5,506 bases of DNA. Source: Deinococcales bacterium. Lineage in GTDB: Bacteria; Deinococcota; Deinococci; Deinococcales; Deinococcaceae. The DNA lies in assembly GCA_014378225.1 (NCBI GenBank), contig JACMOA010000273.1, positions 1 through 5,506 on the forward strand. The letters run 5' to 3'. Below are positions 1-4,702 of this stretch, one piece after another (position 1 is the first letter of the stretch; every line of letters begins with the position of its first letter). The position numbers were made by a program, and so were the translations under genes. The notes under the pieces were generated by a model. The model was not told the DNA's origin. It made no database searches and saw only the letters and a program-made list of their open reading frames with translations.

Positions 1-1
1 C

Positions 2-274
2 GCTGCCGCCGCCGATACGCTCTCGGATTTGGCCGCTGGGCGCATTGATGCGGCGCTCAACGACAGCTTGATTCTGGCGTACCTGACCCAGAAAACCCGG
101 CTTCCGGTGCAATCAGGCGCTCGAGTGGGTACGGTTATCAAGATGGGAATTCCTTTCAAAAAGAACAATCCCAAATTCAAGGCCGCGCTGAACAAGGCGT
201 TGACCAGTCTGCAAAAGAGTGGCGAATACGCCAAGATTGGCAAAAAGTGGTTTGGTATGGATGTGAGCAAGTAG
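2..274 (+). CDS. polar amino-acid ABC transporter substrate-binding protein, C-terminal part
   Basis: This is the end of an extracytoplasmic solute-binding protein of the family 3 (polar amino acid) type, which captures an amino acid outside the membrane and delivers it to the permease. The frame is open from base 2 to the TAA... region and stops with TAG at 272-274, giving about 90 residues; the start and signal peptide lie outside the window. The visible part has the usual C-terminal lobe: a D-LAAGRIDAAL-D segment (the region where these proteins contact ligand and return to the first lobe), then a KMGIPFKKNNP segment, an amphipathic helix (LNKALTSLQKSGEYAKI) and the closing KKWFG motif typical of the family. 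The permease begins 53 nt downstream on the same strand, so co-transcription is likely. The exact substrate (glutamine, cystine, arginine or other) cannot be told. One CTCGAG (120-125) encodes part of A-R-V here. Confidence 0.85.
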   Translation, partial: AAAADTLSDLAAGRIDAALNDSLILAYLTQKTRLPVQSGARVGTVIKMGIPFKKNNPKFKAALNKALTSLQKSGEYAKIGKKWFGMDVSK

Positions 275-327
275 CAAGCTGGGTGTTTAATCTGACCCTC
301 GAGTACACGTACACGGCTTAAGCTAAA

Positions 328-1008
328 ATGAACGACCTGATTTCTGTGGTGCTCAACGCGCTTCCTGCCATGTTACAGGGAGCGCAATTCACCGTGCTTT
401 TCACGGTGGCGTCCTTGTTTTTTGGGTTTATCCTGGCACTTTTGGTGGCGGCGCTCAGACTTACCCGCTCAAAAATCGTGAACGCACTGGCTCGAGGGTA
501 CGTGAGCGCCATTCGGGGAACCCCGCTGCTGGTGCAGATTTATCTAATTTATTTTGGTTTACCCAGCCTGGGTGTCGCGCTCGAGCCGATTCCTGCCGGA
601 ATTTTAGCGCTCAGCCTCAACGTGGGTGCGTACCTCTCCGAATCGCTGCGTGGCGCAATTCAGGGCGTAGAAAGGGGTCAGTGGGACGCGGCCCGCAGCC
701 TGGGAATGTCCTGGGGGCAAACGCTGAGGTTTATTGTTTTGCCGCAAGCGTTCCGGGTAGCGCTGCCCTCTGTGGGCAACAGCGCAATTGGGCTGGTTAA
801 AGACACTTCCTTGGTTTCGGTGATTACCGTAACCGAGTTGTTGCGGGCTACTCAGGAAGCCATAGCCTCGAGCTTTCAGCCGCTGCCACTTTACATTTCC
901 GCTGCACTCGTTTACTGGATTATCAGTTCCCTATTGGGATTACTCCAGGGCAGGCTCGAGCGCCGTTTTAACCGCTCGAGGGCGGAGGGTTCAGGCTCGA
1001 GTGCATAA
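328..1008 (+). CDS. polar amino-acid ABC transporter permease (HisM/GlnP type)
   Basis: A 226-residue inner-membrane permease of the polar amino-acid uptake family, which forms the channel for the substrate handed over by the upstream binding protein. Visible family marks are the RGTPLLVQIYLIYFGLP segment (63-79), the EAA loop that docks on the ATPase (about 108-139, with QWDAARSLGMS and the closing LP), and KDTSL (158-162) before the last hydrophobic segments. About five membrane spans can be picked out (roughly 18-43, 64-84, 88-104, 154-172, 188-206), and the length is normal. The ATG start gives the expected N-terminus (NDLISVVLNALPAMLQGAQFTV), but no clear Shine-Dalgarno precedes it, which suggests coupling to the upstream gene. 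No ATPase gene follows; a terminator lies 42 nt after the stop. The C-terminal tail after residue 208 is polar (RLERRFNRSRAEGSGSSA) and carries three CTCGAG palindromes at 955, 975 and 996, each encoding different residues (LE, SR, SS). Confidence 0.92.
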   Translation: MNDLISVVLNALPAMLQGAQFTVLFTVASLFFGFILALLVAALRLTRSKIVNALARGYVSAIRGTPLLVQIYLIYFGLPSLGVALEPIPAGILALSLNVGAYLSESLRGAIQGVERGQWDAARSLGMSWGQTLRFIVLPQAFRVALPSVGNSAIGLVKDTSLVSVITVTELLRATQEAIASSFQPLPLYISAALVYWIISSLLGLLQGRLERRFNRSRAEGSGSSA

Positions 1009-1049
1009 GCTTGACGTGTAATGTATAGGGTGATATTCTTAAACCAACC

Positions 1050-1073
1050 AAGTGCTCGAGAGAGTGCTTTTTT
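1050..1073 (+). terminator. intrinsic terminator after the amino-acid permease
   Basis: The arms AAGTGCTC (1050-1057) and GAGTGCTT (1062-1069) pair over 8 bp, two of them G-U wobbles, around a GAGA tetraloop of the GNRA class. The stem runs directly into TTTTTT (1068-1073). The two wobble pairs become C-A mismatches in the other strand's RNA, so the structure should stop only rightward transcription. A CTCGAG palindrome (1055-1060) supplies part of the stem and loop. Confidence 0.72.
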
Positions 1074-1092
1074 GTTGCTTGTCGTACAAGGT

Positions 1093-2184
1093 TCAGAGCA
1101 GTTTGCCCAGCATGTTATGGGTGTCGTAAGGAAAGAACTCTTTGTGTGTTTTACCTTCAGCGGTTTTCCAGACGATACGGCCATTTGTAGAAGAGCCTGA
1201 AATGATGTCGCTGGACATGGAAGGACGGTTATAAAGGCATGGCTTGATGAAAGAATATTGTCCGTTATCAAGGCGCTCAATTATTCCTTCTTGCTCAAGG
1301 TTATCAATCCAGCCTTTCCATCGAATCTGTGAGGGAGAAGCCTCAGCGGTAGTCACAGAACCCGGCTGAACCTCAAGCGAGCCGTCCTCGAAGACCAAAG
1401 CAGTCCCTTTTCCGCCCCTACCTGAGAAAAACATCTCGAGCGGAAATTTGTGGATAGTGCTCGAAGCCAGCACTTCAGAAGTCACTCTGGCAATTGGGCC
1501 GTTGGTGGGAACCCGAGGTGGGTCAATCGAGGAGTTGGTAAGCAATTTCTCCTCCGCCTCGCCTAGCAAGTTCTTGTCCCGCATCCATTCGATGGCCAGC
1601 TCGAGCGTGGGCAGCCCTTTTTGGGTTTTGAAAGCCTCCACTTTTTGCTCGACTACTCGGCGTAGACGCTCCTTCAAAACGCGCTCGAGTGCGGTTTCAA
1701 TCTTCCCCTCGGCCCAATTTATGCGCTCTAGCAGAAGTGAAAAATCCTCGGTAGCCTGGGGTTTTCCCAGCTCGAGCCGCAGAACTTCGCGTTCTTTGTA
1801 GGAGCCAGCCTGTTTCTCGTCAGCCAGAATCCAGACCTGCCCGTTGGTAAGCCACACCCAGCGCAGCCCGACATGTCCCGCGTAAGACAGCGCCTGTCCC
1901 AGCGTTCCCTCGTCCAGCGTCACACCACGCCGTTTTATCTCGAGCACAAAGCCGCACTCAGAACCATTGCCGCAGCGCACAATCAAATCAGGCCGATTTC
2001 CTGCGGCGTTGGTTTCCTCGGGCTGCACCTCGAGCGGGTTCCAGATGTCAAAACCTGCGGTTTGAAGCAGCGGTAAAACCATCACTTGACGCACGGCAGC
2101 TTCACTCAAGCTCGAGGTATTCCAGTTCGCTCGAGCGATGCGGTCTACCGCTTCACTGAACTCCAAAAAAGAAGTGGGGGACAT
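1093..2184 (-). CDS. HsdR-N-like PD-(D/E)xK nuclease with DUF4357-like C-terminus
   Basis: A 363-residue protein related to the N-terminal nuclease domain of type I restriction R subunits but without the helicase part. Counting from the ATG at 2184, the fold is visible as SEAAVRQVMVLPLLQTAGFD (27-46, conserved Glu 28), RPDLIV (Asp 66), LEIKR (Glu 82, Lys 84: the PD-(D/E)xK triad) and the QALSYAG helix (97-103) common in HsdR-N domains. A charged helical stretch follows (about 150-215), then a C-terminal part (about 320-350) with SSDIISGSSTNGRIVWKTAEGKT, which resembles DUF4357. It probably cuts or binds DNA; no specificity subunit, methylase or helicase is adjacent, so a restriction role is inferred only from the fold. 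A longer TTG start at 2220 exists, but that codon coincides with a -35-like box, while the ATG lies 7 nt after a -10 box. Eight CTCGAG sites lie inside. Confidence 0.8.
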   Translation of the reverse strand: MSPTSFLEFSEAVDRIARANWNTSSLSEAAVRQVMVLPLLQTAGFDIWNPLEVQPEETNAAGNRPDLIVRCGNGSECGFVLEIKRRGVTLDEGTLGQALSYAGHVGLRWVWLTNGQVWILADEKQAGSYKEREVLRLELGKPQATEDFSLLLERINWAEGKIETALERVLKERLRRVVEQKVEAFKTQKGLPTLELAIEWMRDKNLLGEAEEKLLTNSSIDPPRVPTNGPIARVTSEVLASSTIHKFPLEMFFSGRGGKGTALVFEDGSLEVQPGSVTTAEASPSQIRWKGWIDNLEQEGIIERLDNGQYSFIKPCLYNRPSMSSDIISGSSTNGRIVWKTAEGKTHKEFFPYDTHNMLGKLL

Positions 2185-2195
2185 TGCCCCCACTT
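2165..2195 (-). terminator. intrinsic terminator overlapping the nuclease start codon
   Basis: Read leftward, AAGTGGGGG (2195-2187) and CCCCCACTT (2180-2172) form a perfect 9-bp stem with a 6-nt loop CAATGT (2186-2181), followed by C and TTTTTT (2170-2165). This is a textbook intrinsic terminator placed about 50 nt after the stop of the DinB-like gene (TAA at 2246-2244). The loop contains the ATG of the next gene (2184-2182), and the 3' arm and U-tract are its codons 2-8. Rightward transcription would meet only a weak CTTT after the hairpin. Confidence 0.75.
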
Positions 2196-2220
2196 TAGTC
2201 AGGTTTGTGTCTGGAAACAA
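2185..2220 (-). promoter_or_regulatory. candidate leaderless promoter of the nuclease gene
   Basis: On the minus strand TTGTTT (2220-2215) and TAAAGT (2197-2192, fits TANNNT) are separated by exactly 17 nt. The -10 box is followed by 7 nt (GGGGGCA) and then ATG at 2184, so transcription would begin at or next to the A of the start codon. This favours the 363-residue form of the nuclease. The -35 box matches the consensus in only the first three positions plus spacing, so the prediction rests mainly on the -10 position. Confidence 0.55.
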
Positions 2221-2243
2221 GTTTTAAGTCTGTGCACGGGCGT

Positions 2244-2777
2244 TTACTCTTTCTGGCCCTCGAGCCAACTCGAGTGCGGAACATAACTTTTACTTTCGCC
2301 CCTTGCGATACTCAAAGTTTTCCAATCCGGCCCCTTCATCCATTTGGCCAGATACACGATTTGTCCAATGTGTCCGCCGTAATGGTCAATCTGGCGCACA
2401 ATCGCGGTAAACACCGAGAGTTCGCGCTCCCGAATCAAAATCTTCTTTTCCAGGTCGGCATCGGTCAGTGGCTCGAGCGCTGCAAAAACCGTGGCCCAGC
2501 CGTCTTCCCATAGCGTCAAAACCTGCTCTGCGGCTGGCTCGAGTTCAAACTCTGCATCGCGGTCCCGCCAGGATTTTTCACCGTCTCTGGTCAGAAAATC
2601 AGTCCACCTCGAGCGCATATTGCCGTGCAGGTGTCCCACAATCACGGCGACTGAATTGCTGTTAGCATTGGGCCGCCAACTCAATTGGTCAGGAGAAAGC
2701 TGCTCGAGTGCGCTCCCACCGCGTTTTTTCATTTCCCGAAACATCTCGAGAAACCCGGTCATCAAGGTGTTATTCAT
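2244..2777 (-). CDS. DinB-like / DUF1572 family protein
   Basis: A 177-residue cytoplasmic protein of the DinB/YfiT-like four-helix-bundle superfamily, DUF1572 branch. The three histidines expected to hold a metal ion are present: His 49 in VGHLHGN, and His 132 and His 136 in IDHYGGHIGQIVYLAK. The following WKTLSIARGES (152-162) is typical of the DUF1572 C-terminus. Members of this superfamily include metal-dependent thiol S-transferases that handle bacillithiol or mycothiol, so a detoxification role is possible but is only inferred. The length is normal. The ATG at 2777 is preceded by TTGGAGAA with 10 nt from GGAG to ATG, and a CTCGAG (2780-2785) fills that spacer. The gene starts 70 nt after the end of the ABC ATPase gene on the same strand; no terminator is evident between them, so read-through is plausible. 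A strong terminator follows it. Seven CTCGAG sites lie in only 534 bp, the highest density of any gene here. Confidence 0.85.
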   Translation of the reverse strand: MNNTLMTGFLEMFREMKKRGGSALEQLSPDQLSWRPNANSNSVAVIVGHLHGNMRSRWTDFLTRDGEKSWRDRDAEFELEPAAEQVLTLWEDGWATVFAALEPLTDADLEKKILIRERELSVFTAIVRQIDHYGGHIGQIVYLAKWMKGPDWKTLSIARGESKSYVPHSSWLEGQKE

Positions 2778-2804
2778 CGCTCGAGTTCTCCAATGGTTTC
2801 AAAG

Positions 2805-2839
2805 GCTTATTGCTTATTTCTCATTTCTCATTGCTTATT
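2805..2839. repeat. heptanucleotide tandem repeat (5 units)
   Basis: Five adjoining 7-bp units read GCTTATT, GCTTATT, TCTCATT, TCTCATT, GCTTATT on the plus strand; a partial sixth (TCTC) continues to 2843. Two unit types share the pattern nCTnATT. The array fills most of the 70-nt gap between the ABC ATPase stop and the DinB-like gene, and would lie in the 5' leader of the latter if the two are co-transcribed. Confidence 0.8.
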
Positions 2840-2847
2840 TCTCGAAG

Positions 2848-4410
2848 CTAATCCGCTGCCTGCTTCTGTCTCTGCCCCGCCATCATCAGTCCCAGTCCCA
2901 CATCGGTAGCCTCACTCGCCGGAACCTCGCCCATGATTTCGCCTTCAAACATCACCACAATGCGGTCTGAAAGACTCAAAACCTCGCCTAAATCTGCGCT
3001 GACCAGCAGCACCGCAAGGCCCTGGTCCCTTGCCGCCACAATCTGCTTGTGAATGAACTCGATGGCCCCAATGTCCACGCCCCGTGTGGGCTGGCTGGCA
3101 ATCAGAATCTTAGGTCCTTTGTGCATCTCGCGGGCCACAATGATTTTCTGGGCGTTTCCGCCGCTGTAACGCCCCGCCGGAAGTTCGCTCGAGCGGGGGC
3201 GGACATCAAACTTCTCGGATTGTACCACTGCATGTTTTCTAATCTTCTCGAGGTCCAAAAAGCCCAGCGTTCCGGCAAATTCCGCGTCGCGGTGCTCGCC
3301 TAGAATGAAGTTTTCAGCAGTGGTCATATCCAGAATCAGTCCGCGCTCGTTGCGGTCTTCGGGAATGTGTGCTACCCCAGCCTGCGAAACCTTGCGTGCG
3401 TCGGCCCCAGCAATGGTTTTGCCCTGATAAAGAATCTGACCGCTCAGTGGGGTCATCAGGCCAGTAATGGCCTCCACCAGTTGGCTCTGTCCGTTGCCGT
3501 CAATGCCCGCAATCCCCAGGATTTCACCCGCTCGCACATTAAAACTCACGTTGGACACGGCGTTTTTAGCGTGCAGTCCGCGCACACTCAAACCCTGCAC
3601 CTCGAGCGCCACCTCTCTGGGCTTTGCAGGGCTTTTGTCCACTCGCATCAGCACGTCGCGGCCCACCATCATCCGGGCGATGATTTCGTCTGTCGCGCCC
3701 TCGGTGGGAATGGTCCCAATCATCTTACCGTCGCGCAGCACGCTCACTTCGTCCGAAATCTTGAGAACCTCGTGCAGTTTGTGCGAGATAAAAACTACCG
3801 CGTTTCCCTGCTTGGCAAATTGGTCCTTGAGAAAGCGGAACAGCTCCTCGGTCTCACTGGGGGTCAGAACCGCTGTTGGCTCGTCCAGAATCAGAATCTT
3901 TGCGCCCCGGTACAGGGTTTTTAGAATCTCTACCTTCTGCTGAAGACCCACGGGTAAATCCTCAATTTTGGCATCTGGGTCCAGTCCAAAGTTGAACTGC
4001 CCAATGAGTTCACGCACCCGCGCTCGAGCTTTGCTGTAGTTGATGCTGGTCCCTGAAGTTGGCTCCGCACCCAGAATCACATTTTCGGTGACGGTGAGCG
4101 GCTCTACCAGCATAAAGTGCTGATGCACCATACCAATTCCCCTCGAGATGGCGTCTTTGGGGTCGTGGATGGGTGCGAGTTGACCATCCACCAGGATTTC
4201 TCCGGCGGTAGGCGGCTGCATCCCGTAGATGATTTTCATCAGCGTGGACTTGCCCGCGCCGTTTTCGCCCACCAGCGCGTGAACGCTGCCCCAGCGGACC
4301 TTGAAGCTGATGTTGTCGTTGGCCAGAACCAGCGGAAAACGCTTGGTAATGCCGCGCAGTTCAATGGCGAATTCACTGTGATGGGACGGCTGAGACAGCG
4401 CTTGAGACAT
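2848..4410 (-). CDS. nucleoside/simple-sugar ABC importer ATP-binding protein (two ATPase domains)
   Basis: A 520-residue cytoplasmic ATPase with two tandem ABC domains, of the type that powers BMP-family nucleoside importers (YufO/NupO-like; the sugar ATPases RbsA and XylG are the wider family). Domain 1 (about 13-255) has Walker [10 protein letters not shown] (48-56), Q-loop Gln 97, the family signature [11 protein letters not shown] (152-162), Walker B ILILDEPT (Asp 176, Glu 177) and H-loop His 210. Domain 2 (about 267-515) has a degenerate Walker [10 protein letters not shown] (302-310, no Lys), the signature YSGGNAQK (415-422) and [12 protein letters not shown] (436-446) in place of a normal Walker B. 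This asymmetry is usual in the family: one site hydrolyses, the other mainly binds. The length is typical. The ATG at 4410 lies 6 nt after a perfect TATAAT. The permease genes and binding protein that normally accompany it are not next to it: the following gene is DinB-like. Five CTCGAG sites in 1.56 kb, fewer per kb than its neighbours. Confidence 0.92.
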   Translation of the reverse strand: MSQALSQPSHHSEFAIELRGITKRFPLVLANDNISFKVRWGSVHALVGENGAGKSTLMKIIYGMQPPTAGEILVDGQLAPIHDPKDAISRGIGMVHQHFMLVEPLTVTENVILGAEPTSGTSINYSKARARVRELIGQFNFGLDPDAKIEDLPVGLQQKVEILKTLYRGAKILILDEPTAVLTPSETEELFRFLKDQFAKQGNAVVFISHKLHEVLKISDEVSVLRDGKMIGTIPTEGATDEIIARMMVGRDVLMRVDKSPAKPREVALEVQGLSVRGLHAKNAVSNVSFNVRAGEILGIAGIDGNGQSQLVEAITGLMTPLSGQILYQGKTIAGADARKVSQAGVAHIPEDRNERGLILDMTTAENFILGEHRDAEFAGTLGFLDLEKIRKHAVVQSEKFDVRPRSSELPAGRYSGGNAQKIIVAREMHKGPKILIASQPTRGVDIGAIEFIHKQIVAARDQGLAVLLVSADLGEVLSLSDRIVVMFEGEIMGEVPASEATDVGLGLMMAGQRQKQAAD

Positions 4411-4416
4411 GAGGAG

Positions 4417-4422
4417 ATTATA
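4417..4422 (-). promoter_or_regulatory. -10 box TATAAT for a leaderless ABC ATPase transcript
   Basis: A perfect TATAAT on the minus strand (4422-4417) is followed by CTCCTC and then the ATG at 4410. With the usual 6-7 nt from -10 to the start point, RNA would begin at the ATG itself. No purine-rich Shine-Dalgarno lies before this ATG (CTCCTC is its complement in type), which agrees with leaderless translation. I see no convincing -35 box at 16-18 nt. Confidence 0.68.
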
Positions 4423-4497
4423 CGGCGTGGAGAGTAGGGAATGAGTTACAGGCTGAAAAGATTCTTTGCTCGAGGGGAACCTTAAGCTCGAGTCTGG

Positions 4498-4522
4498 AAC
4501 TGAAAACCGAAAACTGAGAACC
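4498..4522. repeat. heptanucleotide tandem repeat (3 units plus a partial)
   Basis: Units AACTGAA (4498-4504), AACCGAA (4505-4511) and AACTGAG (4512-4518), then the start of a fourth, AACC (4519-4522). The consensus AACYGAR differs from the other 7-bp array at 2805. The core CTGAAAACC recurs at 4561-4569. The array lies in the divergent gap between the ABC ATPase gene and trpB. Confidence 0.6.
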
Positions 4523-4564
4523 CCTTCTCACCCTCGAGAATTCTAATCAAAATCTAAACCCTGA

Positions 4565-4589
4565 AAACCTAGACATTTCGTATAGGTTT
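4565..4589. promoter_or_regulatory. inverted repeat upstream of trpB, possible operator
   Basis: AAACCTA (4565-4571) and TAGGTTT (4583-4589) form a perfect 7-bp inverted repeat with an 11-nt A/T-rich spacer, so the arm centres are about 18 nt apart. No T-run follows, so it does not look like a terminator; the symmetry suits a dimeric regulator. It is about 115 nt before trpB. Whether it controls trpB is unknown, and I could not find a convincing promoter for trpB in this gap. Confidence 0.3.
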
Positions 4590-4692
4590 GGGTTTGCTCG
4601 AGCTAAACTAACCTCACTAAACGGTTGATTTCGGGCGACTCTAAAGCTCGAGCAACACGCCTGTAACACATCCCACCATCCAATTAGTGTAA

Positions 4693-4698
4693 AGAGGA
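4693..4698 (+). promoter_or_regulatory. Shine-Dalgarno of trpB
   Basis: AGAGGA is placed 4 nt before the ATG at 4703. It is the clearest ribosome-binding site in the window and fixes the trpB start. It contrasts with the ABC ATPase and nuclease genes, which have none. Confidence 0.8.
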
Positions 4699-4702
4699 CA
4701 CC

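Noticed and set aside
303..314. GTACAC-GTACAC direct repeat before the permease
   Set aside because: Two hexamer copies only, no symmetry or spacing that suggests a site; likely chance.
1078..1090. CTTGT-CGT-ACAAG inverted repeat after the nuclease stop
   Set aside because: Only 5 bp with a 3-nt loop and no T-run in the leftward direction, so not a convincing terminator for the nuclease gene.
2185..2220. Longer nuclease start at TTG 2220 (12 extra residues)
   Set aside because: The codon lies in a -35-like box and has no Shine-Dalgarno; the ATG at 2184 is correctly placed after a -10 box and the added residues do not look like part of the domain.
3450..3510. Missing Walker A lysine in the second ATPase domain (GIDGNGQSQ)
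   Set aside because: A degenerate second site is usual in this ABC family, so it is not a sign of decay.
3367..3943. Long open frames on the plus strand opposite the ABC ATPase gene
   Set aside because: They are antisense shadows of a clear, full-length ABC protein; their translations have no recognisable family features.
4441..4485. A 14-codon open frame ([14 protein letters not shown]) with GGAGAG 6 nt upstream, in the gap before trpB
   Set aside because: As a trp leader peptide it should contain tryptophan codons and be followed by competing hairpins; it has neither. Too short to support otherwise.
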